Source of the DNA: Flaviflexus huanghaiensis
GTDB taxonomy: Bacteria > Actinomycetota > Actinomycetes > Actinomycetales > Actinomycetaceae
Direction of reading: 5' to 3'
Length of the DNA: 64,000 nt
Assembly: GCF_014118685.1 (NCBI RefSeq)
Contig: NZ_JACFAK010000001.1
Span: 1 to 64,000 of the forward strand
In this document: piece after piece, positions 33,900 to 44,715 of the stretch
Layout of the letters: every line of letters begins with the position of its first letter
Numbering within the stretch: the first letter of the stretch is position 1
The notes under the pieces: generated by a model
The model's input: only the letters and a program-made list of their open reading frames with translations
Database searches by the model: none
Told to the model about the DNA's origin: nothing
Position numbers and translations under genes: made by a program

Positions 33900-33928
33900 C
33901 TGACGAATTCAGCCACAAGGTGTAGTGT
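33900..33928 (+). promoter_or_regulatory. nrdHIE promoter
   Basis: -35 CTGACG (33900-33905), 17-bp spacer, -10 TAGTGT (33923-33928). NrdR box 2 covers the -10 and box 1 abuts the -35, so NrdR bound to both would block RNA polymerase. Confidence 0.6.
33913..33928. promoter_or_regulatory. NrdR box 2
   Basis: CCACAAGGTGTAGTGT fits the NrdR consensus at about 12 of 16 positions and overlaps the -10 hexamer. Confidence 0.7.
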
Positions 33929-34002
33929 CAAAGTTCGAGGATGACATGGATGCAATTCCTTATCATCGCGACACATTTATACCTGGGAAGAAGGAGCGCT
34001 CG

Positions 34003-34254
34003 ATGAGCATCACCGTTTACACGAAGCCGGCATGTGTGCAGTGCAACGCCACGAAGCGGGCCCTCGACAAAGCGGGTCTCTCATACGAGATGATCGACCT
34101 GATGGAAGATGCGGACGCCCTCGAGGCCGTCAAGGCGCTCGGTTATCAGCAGGCTCCGGTCGTCATGGCGGGCGGTGACCACTGGTCGGGCTTCCGCCCC
34201 GACAAGATCAAGGCCCTCGTCGCGGCATCAGTCTCCGAGGCGATCACCGCCTGA
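34003..34254 (+). CDS. nrdH: NrdH glutaredoxin-like redoxin
   Basis: 83 aa redoxin that reduces class Ib ribonucleotide reductase using thioredoxin reductase. Active site CVQC in YTKPACVQCNATKRALDK, and the C-terminal NrdH signature WSGFRPDKIKAL. ATG 34003 has AAGGAGC upstream. The in-frame extension to 33925 would start upstream of the predicted transcription start, so it is excluded. First gene of nrdHIE. Confidence 0.95.
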   Translation: MSITVYTKPACVQCNATKRALDKAGLSYEMIDLMEDADALEAVKALGYQQAPVVMAGGDHWSGFRPDKIKALVAASVSEAITA

Positions 34255-34304
34255 AGCAGCCGCACCGCGGCACGGCGCCCTCAGGGGCGTGAAGGAATGT
34301 CATC

Positions 34305-34721
34305 GTGGTAAAGGTTGTCTACTTTTCGTCGGCGACGAACAACACTGCTCGGTTCGTCGAAAAGCTCGGCATGGAGGCGGAACGCATTCCGTTGCGGCGC
34401 AACGATCCCGATCTGATCGCTGACGAGGAATATGTCCTCATCGTTCCGACCTACGGGGGTGGGAACAACCGCGGCGCGGTCCCGAAACAGGTCATCAAGT
34501 TCCTCAACAACGAGCACAATCGTAGCCTCATCCGCGGCGTCATCTCCGCGGGCAACACGAACTTTGGGCGCGCATACGGGCTTGCAGGCGACATAGTCTC
34601 AGCGAAGTGCCAGGTGCCCCACATGTACAGATTCGAACTCCTCGGCACACAGGATGACGTGGCCAAGGTCAAGCAGGGATTGGAAGAGTTTTGGGAACAA
34701 CGCTCACAGACACAGGGCTAG
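34305..34721 (+). CDS. nrdI: NrdI flavodoxin-like protein
   Basis: 138 aa FMN protein that supplies oxidant for assembling the Mn(III)2-tyrosyl radical of NrdF. Segments [39 protein letters not shown] and [18 protein letters not shown] are characteristic. GTG start at 34305 preceded by GAAGGAA. Overlaps nrdE by 31 nt. Confidence 0.95.
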   Translation: MVKVVYFSSATNNTARFVEKLGMEAERIPLRRNDPDLIADEEYVLIVPTYGGGNNRGAVPKQVIKFLNNEHNRSLIRGVISAGNTNFGRAYGLAGDIVSAKCQVPHMYRFELLGTQDDVAKVKQGLEEFWEQRSQTQG

Positions 34722-36838
34722 AAACCCTCGACCCCAGGGTCGACTACCACTCGCTCAACGCACAGCTCAACCTCTACGACGCGGACGGCAAGATCCAGTT
34801 TGACGCCGACCGCGAGGCCGCCCGTCAGTATTTCCTTCAGCACGTCAACCAGAACACGGTCTTTTTCCACTCGCTCAGGGAGAAGCTCGACTACCTGGTC
34901 GAAGAGGGCTATTACGAGCAAGAGGTCCTCGACCAGTACGACTTTGAGTTCATCAAGTCGGCGTTCAAGAGGGCCTATGCTGCAAAGTACCGGTTTTCCA
35001 CGTTCCTTGGCGCTTACAAGTACTACACGTCCTACACGCTGAAGACATTCGACGGAAAGCGCTACCTCGAGCGCTTCGAGGACCGCGTCGCCATGGTCGC
35101 CCTCGCGCTCGCTCGTGGTGACAGGGATCAGGTCTACGACATCATTGACGAGACCATCTCAGGTCGCTTCCAGCCGGCCACTCCGACGTTCCTCAACGCC
35201 GGTAAGAAGCAGCGTGGCGAGCTCGTCTCCTGCTTCCTGCTCCGCATTGAGGACAACATGGAGTCGATCTCCCGAGCCATCAACTCCTCGTTGCAGCTGT
35301 CTAAGCGCGGTGGCGGGGTCGCACTCAACCTCACCAATCTGCGTGAGCAAGGCGCTCCCATCAAGAAGATCGAAAACCAGTCCTCTGGCGTCATCCCGGT
35401 GATGAAGCTACTCGAAGATTCGTTCTCCTACGCGAACCAGCTCGGTGCGCGCCAGGGCGCGGGTGCCGTCTATCTCAACGCCCACCACCCGGATATCATG
35501 CGATTCCTTGACACGAAGCGTGAGAACGCGGACGAGAAGATCAGGATCAAGACCCTGTCGCTCGGCGTCGTCATTCCCGACATCACGTTCCACCTGGCGA
35601 AGTCGAACGAGACGATGTACCTCTTCTCGCCCTATGATGTCGAGCGCGTGTACGGCGTCCCTTTCTCAGACATCTCGGTGACCGAGAAGTACGAGGAGAT
35701 GGTGGCGGACAAGCGGATCAAGAAAACGAAGATCAACGCGCGCCAGTTCTTCCAGACAATTGCGGAGATCCAGTTCGAGTCCGGCTACCCGTACATTGTG
35801 TACGAGGACACCGTCAACAAGGCGAACCCGATCGCGGGCCGCATCTCAATGTCGAACCTGTGCTCCGAGATTCTCCAGGTCTCCGAGCCGTCAACCTACA
35901 ATGCGGACCTGTCCTACGACCACATCGGCAAGGACATCTCCTGCAACCTCGGCTCGCTCAACATTGCGAAGACGATGGACTCGCCAGATTTCGGCAAGAC
36001 CGTCGGCACCGCGATCCGTGCCCTGACGGCGGTCTCGGAAACCTCGGACATCAGGTCCGTGCCGTCGATCGAGAACGGCAACAGGCTGTCTCACGCGATT
36101 GGCCTTGGCCAGATGAACCTGCATGGCTACCTCGGACGCGAGCGTATTCACTACGGTTCTGAAGAAGCGCTCGACTTCACGAACATGTACTTCTACACGG
36201 TGCTGTTCCACGCGCTAACCGAGTCCAACAAGCTTGCCATCGAGAAGGGTAGCGCGTTCCACAACTTCGAGAACTCCGACTATGCGTCTGGCACGTTCTT
36301 CGAGAAGTACATCGAGAAGGAGTGGGTGCCGCAGACGGAGCGGGTCACACAACTCTTTAAGAATATCCACATCCCAACCCAGGAGGACTGGCGCGAGCTC
36401 GCGGCGTCTGTCATGGAGCACGGTATCTACAACCAGAACCTCCAGGCCGTTCCGCCGACCGGGTCGATTTCCTACATCAACCACTCGACCTCGTCGATCC
36501 ACCCAATCGTGTCGAAGATCGAGATCCGCAAGGAGGGGAAGATCGGGCGCGTGTACTACCCGGCCCCCTACATGACGAACGACAACCTTGACTACTACAA
36601 GGATGCATACGAGATCGGCCCGGAGGCCATCATCGACACCTATGCTGTCGCGACCCAGCACGTCGACCAGGGGTTGTCGCTCACGCTGTTCTACCCGGAC
36701 ACGGTGACAACCCGCGACGTCAATAGGAACTATATCTACGCATGGCGCAAGGGCATCAAGACCCTCTACTACATGCGCATCCGCCAGCAGGCCCTTGAAG
36801 GCACGGAGATCGAAGGTTGCGTTTCCTGCATGCTGTGA
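34691..36838 (+). CDS. nrdE: Class Ib ribonucleoside-diphosphate reductase, alpha subunit
   Basis: 715 aa catalytic subunit. [20 protein letters not shown] near the N-terminus, AT-cone absent as expected for class Ib, substrate-site loop [20 protein letters not shown], active-site NLCSEILQ, and the C-terminal redox Cys pair in EGCVSCML. Translation seems to begin at TTG 34691 inside nrdI, with GGAAGAG at 34682. Works with NrdF, encoded 5 kb away. Confidence 0.97.
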   Translation: MGTTLTDTGLETLDPRVDYHSLNAQLNLYDADGKIQFDADREAARQYFLQHVNQNTVFFHSLREKLDYLVEEGYYEQEVLDQYDFEFIKSAFKRAYAAKYRFSTFLGAYKYYTSYTLKTFDGKRYLERFEDRVAMVALALARGDRDQVYDIIDETISGRFQPATPTFLNAGKKQRGELVSCFLLRIEDNMESISRAINSSLQLSKRGGGVALNLTNLREQGAPIKKIENQSSGVIPVMKLLEDSFSYANQLGARQGAGAVYLNAHHPDIMRFLDTKRENADEKIRIKTLSLGVVIPDITFHLAKSNETMYLFSPYDVERVYGVPFSDISVTEKYEEMVADKRIKKTKINARQFFQTIAEIQFESGYPYIVYEDTVNKANPIAGRISMSNLCSEILQVSEPSTYNADLSYDHIGKDISCNLGSLNIAKTMDSPDFGKTVGTAIRALTAVSETSDIRSVPSIENGNRLSHAIGLGQMNLHGYLGRERIHYGSEEALDFTNMYFYTVLFHALTESNKLAIEKGSAFHNFENSDYASGTFFEKYIEKEWVPQTERVTQLFKNIHIPTQEDWRELAASVMEHGIYNQNLQAVPPTGSISYINHSTSSIHPIVSKIEIRKEGKIGRVYYPAPYMTNDNLDYYKDAYEIGPEAIIDTYAVATQHVDQGLSLTLFYPDTVTTRDVNRNYIYAWRKGIKTLYYMRIRQQALEGTEIEGCVSCML

Positions 36839-36852
36839 TGAAATAGTGCGAT

Positions 36853-36886
36853 GACTGTGGGCAGCTCAAGTGGGCTGCCCACAGTC
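36853..36886. terminator. Terminator between nrdE and ybaK
   Basis: GACTGTGGGCAGC / GCTGCCCACAGTC forms a perfect 13-bp stem with an 8-nt loop, between convergent genes. Confidence 0.88.
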
Positions 36887-36928
36887 GTGTTCTCGTGCGA
36901 TGAGACCCGCATGCACCTGCGGCGTGTC

Positions 36929-37408
36929 TCAATCCAGAGCGATGGCGGCGATCGTCGCGCCCAGCATCTCGACGAGGTCCGCGGGGGTGAGTTCGACTTT
37001 GAGCTGTCGATTACCTCCGGAGACGGCGATAGTCGGGTGAGCGAAGGCGCCCTGGTCGACGACGATCGGCATGGGCGTGAGGAGACCAAAGGGGGAGATC
37101 CCGCCGACAACGGAACCGGATAGCTCCTCAGCCTCCGTTGGCGGGACCATGGTCGCCTTCTTCTTACCGACCGCGTTCGCCAAGGCCTTGAGAGAGATCT
37201 TGCCGGTGACGGGTACAAGTCCCATAACGAGCGTTCCTTGCGCTGAGGCCATGAGGGACTTGTAGACCCGCTCACCCGGAATTCCCATCTGTTCTGCGAA
37301 GAATGCGCCGATGTCGATCGTGGAGAAATCGACTCCGTCAACGTCGGTTTCGAAGATTCGGAACGGCTTGCCGGAGGCCTGGAGAAAAGCGACTGCGGGT
37401 GTGCTCAT
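36929..37408 (-). CDS. ybaK: YbaK/EbsC family aminoacyl-tRNA deacylase
   Basis: 159 aa protein of the Cys-tRNA(Pro)/Cys-tRNA deacylase family that clears mischarged tRNA. Conserved VYKSLMASAQGTLVMGLVPV (Lys50 region) and GGISPFGLLTPMPIVVD. No clear ribosome binding site before the ATG. Seven bp of divergence separates its upstream side from the acetyltransferase leader. Confidence 0.9.
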   Translation of the reverse strand: MSTPAVAFLQASGKPFRIFETDVDGVDFSTIDIGAFFAEQMGIPGERVYKSLMASAQGTLVMGLVPVTGKISLKALANAVGKKKATMVPPTEAEELSGSVVGGISPFGLLTPMPIVVDQGAFAHPTIAVSGGNRQLKVELTPADLVEMLGATIAAIALD

Positions 37409-37456
37409 GCAACAATGGTCGCCACAACTGGACCTGATGTCGAGTGCAGGAGAGGG

Positions 37457-38077
37457 ATGACGGAATCATTTGATGTGCAGCGGATGCTGAACGGTGAGCT
37501 CTACCGTGTAGGCGAAGCACACCAGCCTTTGAACGACAGGGGCCAGGCCCTCATTCGGGAATTCAACGGCTCAACCGATGAGAGACGGAAGGACGACATC
37601 CTGTGGGAGTTGCTCGGTTCCCGCGGGGACGCGTGCACGATGACGGCGCCGATCGGCTTTGACTATGGCTGGAACACCTTCATCGGCGAGAACTTCTATG
37701 CAAACCTCGATCTCATTGTTCTCGACGTGTGCGAGGTTCGGATCGGCGACAACTGCTTCTTCGGTCCGAGAGTATCCCTGCTGACGGCGACTCATCCCAC
37801 CGCGCCGGGCCCGAGGGCCGCGGAGCTTGAATATGGCATCCCGATCACGATCGGCGACAACGTGTGGCTGGGTGGGGGCGTCATCGTCAATCCCGGCGTC
37901 ACAATCGGCGACAACACGGTCATCGGATCCGGTTCAGTCGTGACGAAGGATATCCCCTCGGGAGTCATCGCTGCAGGTAACCCGTGCCGCATTATCCGAG
38001 TGATCACACAGGAGGAGATCCAAATGTGGGAGGACCGGGCTGCGGAGTACTATGCTGCGGCTGCTCGTCAGGAATGA
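37457..38077 (+). CDS. maa: Sugar O-acetyltransferase (maltose acetyltransferase type)
   Basis: 206 aa left-handed beta-helix acetyltransferase of the LacA/Maa group. N-terminal MLNGELYRVG (Mac domain), catalytic His in LTATHPTAPGPRAAELEYGI, hexapeptide repeats GDNVWLGGGVIVNPGVTIGD and C-terminal AAGNPCRIIR. ATG 37457 has AGGAGAGGG upstream. Its last 74 bp overlap the convergent acyltransferase gene. Exact sugar acceptor unknown. Confidence 0.9.
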   Translation: MTESFDVQRMLNGELYRVGEAHQPLNDRGQALIREFNGSTDERRKDDILWELLGSRGDACTMTAPIGFDYGWNTFIGENFYANLDLIVLDVCEVRIGDNCFFGPRVSLLTATHPTAPGPRAAELEYGIPITIGDNVWLGGGVIVNPGVTIGDNTVIGSGSVVTKDIPSGVIAAGNPCRIIRVITQEEIQMWEDRAAEYYAAAARQE

Positions 38078-39218
38078 GGCGTGCGGCCTTCGTCGACGCC
38101 CAGTGAAGGAGGCGCTCGAGCGGCCCTCGCCCAAGGAAATGCAGCCACAGTGAGCATGCCGCCAGGGTGATGAGCACGAGCCACATGAGCGGCGCGTAAG
38201 AGTCCGGGAACACCATGGCGGGAATGAGCCAAATGGCGATGATGTGAAACGAGTAGGCCGATAGCGGCATCGAACCGACAGCGACGATCGGGTAGAGGAT
38301 CTTGCCGAGGACTGGACCGGCGAGCAGAAGGACACCGATGATGGCGATCGCGAGACCACCCGAACCTACGGCTTCGAACACGGTGCCGCTATGGGGCTCC
38401 GCACCGAGAAGGACGTGCGGGTCCGGCGGCGTGACGTACGGATCCCAGTCGGGACCCATGCCGTCGTTCCGCCAGCCCAGGTCACTATAGCCCCTGTCGT
38501 CATACGTGTACTCGTCGTTATCAGTAATTGGGCCTGCTCCGAGCTGTGTGAGGACGAAGGCAGAACCATATCCGACGAGCGCGAGAGAAGCACCGACTGG
38601 CGCGAGCGTGGCGGCCACGGCTCTGCTCGATAGGTCAAGGCGGCCAATCCCAAGCCCCGCGAAGACGAAGCCCATGTAGATAAGGCCCGGGTAGATGCCC
38701 GTCAGAAGCGCATCGACAACGAGACCGGATGCGTCGGTTGTTGCCGTCATATCGAGCTTGTCGAGGAGGAACACAAGGTAGGTCGTGAGGATGGGGCCGA
38801 TGAGCCATGCCGCGGCAGCCATGATGAAGAGCCGTTTGGCGCTCCATCTGAGGAACGGGATGGCGAGGACAAACCAGACCGCGTAGGCCCCGAGGATGAG
38901 GGCGACGAAGTCATTCATCATGACGAGAAAACCCGAGATGACGAGAAGGAGCGCGGCGCGGGTGAAAATTCGGACCTTGGCCTGGAGGAACTCGACCCCG
39001 GTGTAGGGGACGTTCCTGCCGCTAAGGATCGCCAACGACACCCCGGCAAGCGTTGCGAACAAGATCGATGATCGACCGTCCGCGATTGCCATGAGCCAAC
39101 CGGCAAGTCCGTCCCGATCAGGTTTGACGTGGGCGACAAACATGCCGAGAATCGCGAGACCCCTCGCGATGTCGAGGGCGACGATGCGGCCGCCGTAGCG
39201 CGCCATGGACTTCAACAT
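38004..39218 (-). CDS. Membrane acyltransferase (DUF1624/DUF418-like)
   Basis: 404 aa with about ten membrane segments. The N-terminus VALDIARGLAILGMFVAHV is typical of DUF1624 (heparan-alpha-glucosaminide N-acetyltransferase-like) and the C-terminal half resembles DUF418. An extracellular loop (about 255-300) is Asp/Tyr-rich. Likely transfers an acyl group to an envelope glycan, by family. Start ATG 39218 is supported by a -10 hexamer TACTCT 6 nt upstream; a second ATG four codons on is possible. Confidence 0.8.
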   Translation of the reverse strand: MLKSMARYGGRIVALDIARGLAILGMFVAHVKPDRDGLAGWLMAIADGRSSILFATLAGVSLAILSGRNVPYTGVEFLQAKVRIFTRAALLLVISGFLVMMNDFVALILGAYAVWFVLAIPFLRWSAKRLFIMAAAAWLIGPILTTYLVFLLDKLDMTATTDASGLVVDALLTGIYPGLIYMGFVFAGLGIGRLDLSSRAVAATLAPVGASLALVGYGSAFVLTQLGAGPITDNDEYTYDDRGYSDLGWRNDGMGPDWDPYVTPPDPHVLLGAEPHSGTVFEAVGSGGLAIAIIGVLLLAGPVLGKILYPIVAVGSMPLSAYSFHIIAIWLIPAMVFPDSYAPLMWLVLITLAACSLWLHFLGRGPLERLLHWASTKAARLIPDEQPQHSTPQPGPPTFGSPPV

Positions 39219-39224
39219 TGCACC

Positions 39225-39230
39225 AGAGTA
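39225..39230 (-). promoter_or_regulatory. -10 element, probable leaderless promoter of acyltransferase
   Basis: TACTCT on the minus strand ends 6 nt before the ATG at 39218; no Shine-Dalgarno. Confidence 0.45.
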
Positions 39231-39317
39231 ACCCGCAGCGGTGGAATGGACGGATTCGCGTCCAAAGGGCCGGCTCAGGGTCGACCCTGATCTTTCCCCA
39301 GCAACCGCTCCGTGCCG

Positions 39318-39347
39318 TTGGAGCGCGTGCCCGCCCCGACTTAGAGT
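39318..39347 (+). promoter_or_regulatory. Promoter candidate for ABC exporter genes
   Basis: -35 TTGGAG (39318-39323), 18-bp spacer, -10 TAGAGT (39342-39347), 25 bp before the ATG at 39373. Confidence 0.4.
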
Positions 39348-39372
39348 TAGCCCGTACCGAGAAAGGCCACTT

Positions 39373-40287
39373 ATGATTACGATCGAAAACCTCACGAAGA
39401 GGTACGGGAAGACGGCGGCGACCGACGACCTGTCGTTCACCGTTCCGCCCGGGGAGGTCACCGGATTCCTCGGCCCCAACGGCTCGGGCAAATCGACGAC
39501 AATGCGCTGCATCGTTGGCCTCGACCGGCCGACGGAGGGTCGGGCCCTCATCAAAGGCAAGCACTACAGTGAGCTCACCAGCCCACTTGAGACTGTCGGC
39601 GCGCTTCTCGACGCCAAAGCCTTCCATCCGGCACGCACGGCCCGCCAGCACCTGTCGGTTGTCGCCGACACGCACGGTTTCCCCACGTCGCGGATTGACG
39701 AGATCCTTGACCTCACGGGCCTTACTCACGTAGCCAATAAAAGAGTGAAGGGCTTTTCTCTTGGCATGGGGCAGCGGCTCGGCATCGCAACCGCCATGCT
39801 CGGAAATCCCGAATACCTCCTGCTGGACGAACCGGTCAACGGACTTGACCCGGATGGTGTGCGCTGGATTCGTGACCTCGTGAAGACACATGCGAAGAAG
39901 GGTGGGACCGTCCTCATCTCCTCCCACCTCATGTCAGAGATGGCGATGACAGCGACGAATCTTGTCGTGATCGGCAACGGTAAACTCATCGCCTCCGGGC
40001 CGATCAAGCAGTTCACTGAGACAGCGGGTCATACGACCGTGCGGGTCGCAGGCCCAGACATGACCGGGATCGCCGAAACTCTCGCTCAGCTTGACCCTCG
40101 GCACGAGCTAGTTGACGGCAGGGAAACCCTTATCGTCATCGGGGCGACCGCTGCCGACGTTGGGCGTGCCCTTCACGTGGCCGGTCTAGAAATCCACGAA
40201 CTGTCGACAACACATTCGTCCCTCGAGGACGTCTTCATGGAGCTCACCGGCAACGCGGTCGAGTTCAAAGCAGGAGGCGAACGATGA
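39373..40287 (+). CDS. ABC transporter ATP-binding protein
   Basis: 304 aa ATPase of the ABC-2 exporter type (CcmA/BcrA-like). Walker A GPNGSGKST, signature FSLGMGQRLGIA and Walker B YLLLDEPVNGLDPDG are intact, followed by the usual C-terminal extra domain. GAAAGG precedes the ATG. Overlaps the permease gene by 4 nt (ATGA). Substrate unknown; peptides or lipids are common for this class. Confidence 0.93.
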   Translation: MITIENLTKRYGKTAATDDLSFTVPPGEVTGFLGPNGSGKSTTMRCIVGLDRPTEGRALIKGKHYSELTSPLETVGALLDAKAFHPARTARQHLSVVADTHGFPTSRIDEILDLTGLTHVANKRVKGFSLGMGQRLGIATAMLGNPEYLLLDEPVNGLDPDGVRWIRDLVKTHAKKGGTVLISSHLMSEMAMTATNLVVIGNGKLIASGPIKQFTETAGHTTVRVAGPDMTGIAETLAQLDPRHELVDGRETLIVIGATAADVGRALHVAGLEIHELSTTHSSLEDVFMELTGNAVEFKAGGER

Positions 40288-41102
40288 GCACTGCAGTTCA
40301 CCAGCCAACCTTCGCCCGACTTATCAGGTCTGAGCTCCGCAAGCTGACGAGCCTGCGTTCCACGTGGGTTATCGCGGCGCTGACGATCGCCTTCTACCTC
40401 CTCATCTCCTTCTTTGTCGCCCAGGCGGTCGACACGATGATCGAATACATGTCGAGCACGGAGCTCGCGGTCTTCACCGGCTCCTACATGGTGACGAGCA
40501 TCTTCCAGATCGCCCTGCTCTTCGGAATCGCCTTCGGGACGGTGACGATGACAGCCGAGTACTCTCACAACACGATCCAGATCTCGCTCCTGTCCTCGCG
40601 CTCCCGAATGACGTTCTATGCGGCAAAGATCATCGTTCTCGCGGGATTCTGGGCAGCTGTGAGCGCGCTCGCCCTTCTCCTGTCGACGATCCTCATCAAT
40701 CTCATGATCGGCCGCTATGATCTGTCGTTGCCGATGGATGACGTGGGCTTCTGGCTGTCTCTTCTCAGCACCGTCGCCGTCCTCGTCGCTAGTGCCGTCA
40801 TGGCAGCCGGGCTTGGCGCGGTCCTGAGGTCGACAGTAGGAGCGACGACCACGATGTTCGGCATTGTCCTTATCCTGCCGATCCTGCAAATCATCCCGCT
40901 CGACTTCATCGAAAACCTCACGCCGTACTTCCCCATCAACGTCATGATGTCGGCCGTCGCGCCGCGAGAGAACGGCATCTTGGCAGGCATCGTGTCATCT
41001 GGAGACTCCCTCAGCCCCGACACCGCCCTCATCGTCCTCCTCATCTACGCGACGATCTTCGTCGGGCTCGGCGCATTCTCTCTGCGTAAGAGGGACGCGT
41101 AG
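40284..41102 (+). CDS. ABC-2 type permease
   Basis: 272 aa partner of the preceding ATPase, with six hydrophobic segments. FGTVTMTAEYSHNTIQISLL is typical for ABC-2 permeases (TAEY-x-x-xT-xxxL). Encoded in tandem with its ATPase, closed by a strong terminator. No regulator gene sits alongside. Confidence 0.87.
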   Translation: MSTAVHQPTFARLIRSELRKLTSLRSTWVIAALTIAFYLLISFFVAQAVDTMIEYMSSTELAVFTGSYMVTSIFQIALLFGIAFGTVTMTAEYSHNTIQISLLSSRSRMTFYAAKIIVLAGFWAAVSALALLLSTILINLMIGRYDLSLPMDDVGFWLSLLSTVAVLVASAVMAAGLGAVLRSTVGATTTMFGIVLILPILQIIPLDFIENLTPYFPINVMMSAVAPRENGILAGIVSSGDSLSPDTALIVLLIYATIFVGLGAFSLRKRDA

Positions 41103-41124
41103 CCGCACGGTGGGTTAGGCAGAC

Positions 41125-41154
41125 GTGAGCGCCTCGGAAGACCGAGGCGCTCAC
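41125..41154. terminator. Terminator after ABC permease
   Basis: GTGAGCGCCTCGG-AAGA-CCGAGGCGCTCAC: perfect 13-bp stem, 4-nt loop, between convergent genes. Confidence 0.9.
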
Positions 41155-41188
41155 GCGTGTCAGCGGGATGAAGAGCGTCCCGCCTGAG

Positions 41189-41647
41189 TCAGTTGATGGT
41201 GGAGGCAATAAGGTTGAGCGATTGCGCGAGCTCGTCCTCGGAAACCGCGGGAAGCTGGCTCGCCAACTGCTTGTCGGTCACACTCTCCCACGAATAGGAG
41301 AGCGTGACCTCTGTCGAACCGGCGTCGAGCGGCTTGAGGGTGTAGAGCCACTCCCAGCCACCCACCCTATCGGGATCCTCGGCGAGCGCGGGCTGCCAGC
41401 CAATCATCTTCCCCTCATCGAACGCCGTCACGTGGTTGTGTGTCTGGTACTCGTCGCCGCTGCGGCCGACCATATTCATGACGAACACGTCGCCGACCTG
41501 CTGGATGCGCTCGGTGTTGTCGGAGGAGCGGACCATGCCCGACCCATCGAAACGGGGGTGCCGAGCGGGGAGGGACAGACTGTTGAAGATCTCCTTGGCT
41601 GAATGGTCGATGATCCGGGATACGGTGATCTGCTTCTCATTGCTCAT
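41189..41647 (-). CDS. SRPBCC (START-like) family protein
   Basis: 152 aa helix-grip fold protein; starts MSNEKQITVSRIIDHSAKEI, a polyketide cyclase/AHSA1-like pattern (vSRiIdapae-IF), with a GGWEWLYTLKPLDAGSTEVT strand near the middle. Probably binds a hydrophobic ligand. A GTG three codons upstream (41656) is an alternative start. Isolated, convergent with the ABC genes. Confidence 0.82.
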   Translation of the reverse strand: MSNEKQITVSRIIDHSAKEIFNSLSLPARHPRFDGSGMVRSSDNTERIQQVGDVFVMNMVGRSGDEYQTHNHVTAFDEGKMIGWQPALAEDPDRVGGWEWLYTLKPLDAGSTEVTLSYSWESVTDKQLASQLPAVSEDELAQSLNLIASTIN

Positions 41648-41888
41648 GGCACCCACCCTGCAGGGACGCGCCGAGGCAGGTGAAGTCTTTCAGCTTAAAG
41701 AGAGAGCCGGGCAACGGTTTCCGCCGCGACCGGCCCGGGCCCAATCAGGCATTCGGCAGATCCTCGCCGATTCCAAAGGTCCGATGTGTGAGGCGAAGTT
41801 CGGCGCCCAATTACCCCGATCCTGTTCGAGATGAGGGTGCCCTAACCCTCTCCACGTGGCGCGTAGAAAGTGGCAGGATGAGGGGTAG

Positions 41889-42887
<999 letters not shown>

Positions 42888-42922
42888 AAGTTCTTCTCTG
42901 AGCCGTCCCTCAATTCTCTGAT

Positions 42923-42963
42923 CATGCCCCGGGCCCGCAGGATTCCTGTGGGCCCGGGGCATG
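42923..42963 (+). terminator. Terminator after nrdF
   Basis: A 19-bp stem (CATGCCCCGGGCCCGCAGG with its complement, one G-U pair) around a 3-nt ATT loop. Confidence 0.9.
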
Positions 42964-43034
42964 TCAGGCGGCTGGTCTAAGAGCCGCCGCGCTTCCGCTA
43001 CGTGCTGTCATCCGCCGCGTCGCCCGGTGATTCC

Positions 43035-44657
43035 TCAGGTTTTCTCGCTTCCTCCGCGACGTGCGGAGGCTACTGTCTCCTCTGGTGAGCGCTGGGGGCG
43101 AAGATTAAATGTCGCCGCGAAGCCGATCGCGAGAAACCCTGCACCAATGTAGGCAGACCACTTCGTTCCCGAACTGAACGCCTCTGCGGCAGCGGCTCCC
43201 ACCGCCGGGTCCTGCCCGGTTATCCCAGGGATCGCGGCACCAGCTGACCGATCGAGTGTCGTGACGAGCTGCGAGCGAGTGTCTGCGGGTATGTTGCTGA
43301 AGTCGCGATCGAGGGAGGCGGCGAAGGCTGCACTGCTCGCGGTGAAGAGGACCGTCCCAAGAATTGCGATCCCGAGTGCCGATCCGATCTGTCGAGCTGT
43401 GCTCTGGGTGCCGGAGCCTTGGCCGGAGAGCTCCTTCGGGACGTCGTGGAGAATCACGCCGGTGAGCTGGGCAGTGGCGAGACCGACTCCGAGGCCGTAG
43501 ACGAAGAGGCACGGCACGAGAAACGCCCAGGTTGATTCCGCAGTGAGGCCCACCGCCAGAGCCAGAATGCCTCCGACCTCGAGGAGCAGTCCGACGCGAA
43601 CAATCGCAAGCGGTGACATCGTCTTGAGCAGTCCGCTCGAGATGCCGCTGGCTGCGAAGGATCCACCAGCCAGCGCGAGAAGAACGAAGCCGGTTTCCAG
43701 AGCCCCATATCCCGCCACGTTCTGTAGCCAGAGCGGTATCGCGAGCAGAATGCCGAATTCGCCGAGTGAGACGATGAGGGCTGCAACATTGCCATTTCGG
43801 AAAGACGGAATGCGGAAAAGCGAGAGGGAGAGCAGGGATGGTTTGCCGAGTCGTCCTCTCCGCCGAGCTCGCACGACGAAGAGTGTGACGGCGAGCGCTG
43901 AGATCAAGAAGGCGATGGGGACGAGCGAAATTCCGAGGGGCCATTCCCAGCCCCCGACAGAGAACGGATTGTCGGGCTTCGTCTGCCACCAGCCGTAAGT
44001 TCGCCCCTCGATAAGTCCGAACACCAGCGAGCCGCTGGCGATCACTGAGATCAGCGCACCACCGATGTCCACGCGATTCGGTGAGCGTTGGTCAGCGCTG
44101 TCTGAAATGGTCATCATCAGTCCAACCATGATGATAAGACCAAGAGGGATGTTGATCCCGAATGCCCACCGCCACGAGTAGAACTCCGTGAGCCATCCGC
44201 CGAGCAGGGGGCCGAGAGCGACCGTGCCGCCGATCGTCGCACCCCAGATGGCGAACGCTATTCCCCGTTCACGGCCGACGAAACCTGTGTTGATGATGGA
44301 GAGCGTCGTTGGCAGCACCATGGCGCCACCGACGCCCTGGATCACGCGAGCAAGAATGAGGAGCTCGCCGTTGGGCGCGAGGGCCGCGAAGACTGACGCC
44401 GCGCCGAACACGACGATACCGAGTATGAGGAGCCTCTTGCGACCATGACGGTCGGCGAGCGAACCGAACACGAGGAGGAGCGCGGCGAAGACGAGCGTGT
44501 AGCTCTCCTGCACCCACTGCACCTGTGTCGAGGTGATACCGAGATCGTCCACAATGGTCGGAATGGCGACGTTGACGATGGTGGCATCGACGATGATCAT
44601 CGCGACGGAGAGGCTGATGAAGAAGAGCCCAAACCATCGTGTGCGTGGTGACTTCAT
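43035..44657 (-). CDS. EmrB/QacA-type MFS drug efflux transporter (DHA2)
   Basis: 540 aa with about 14 membrane segments. MIIVDATIVNVAIPTIVDDL (motif D1), GSLADRHGRKRLLILG (motif A) and GPLLGGWLTEFYSWRWAFGIN (motif C) mark the DHA2 family. Expected to export cationic or lipophilic drugs by proton antiport. ATG 44657 has AGGGA upstream. An 88-nt leader and two operator-like elements precede it. Confidence 0.9.
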   Translation of the reverse strand: MKSPRTRWFGLFFISLSVAMIIVDATIVNVAIPTIVDDLGITSTQVQWVQESYTLVFAALLLVFGSLADRHGRKRLLILGIVVFGAASVFAALAPNGELLILARVIQGVGGAMVLPTTLSIINTGFVGRERGIAFAIWGATIGGTVALGPLLGGWLTEFYSWRWAFGINIPLGLIIMVGLMMTISDSADQRSPNRVDIGGALISVIASGSLVFGLIEGRTYGWWQTKPDNPFSVGGWEWPLGISLVPIAFLISALAVTLFVVRARRRGRLGKPSLLSLSLFRIPSFRNGNVAALIVSLGEFGILLAIPLWLQNVAGYGALETGFVLLALAGGSFAASGISSGLLKTMSPLAIVRVGLLLEVGGILALAVGLTAESTWAFLVPCLFVYGLGVGLATAQLTGVILHDVPKELSGQGSGTQSTARQIGSALGIAILGTVLFTASSAAFAASLDRDFSNIPADTRSQLVTTLDRSAGAAIPGITGQDPAVGAAAAEAFSSGTKWSAYIGAGFLAIGFAATFNLRPQRSPEETVASARRGGSEKT

Positions 44658-44715
44658 GGGGTCCCTAGTGGTGAAAGGGTGGCACTGGGCCGCCGAATGT
44701 CTATGGTTGCCACGC

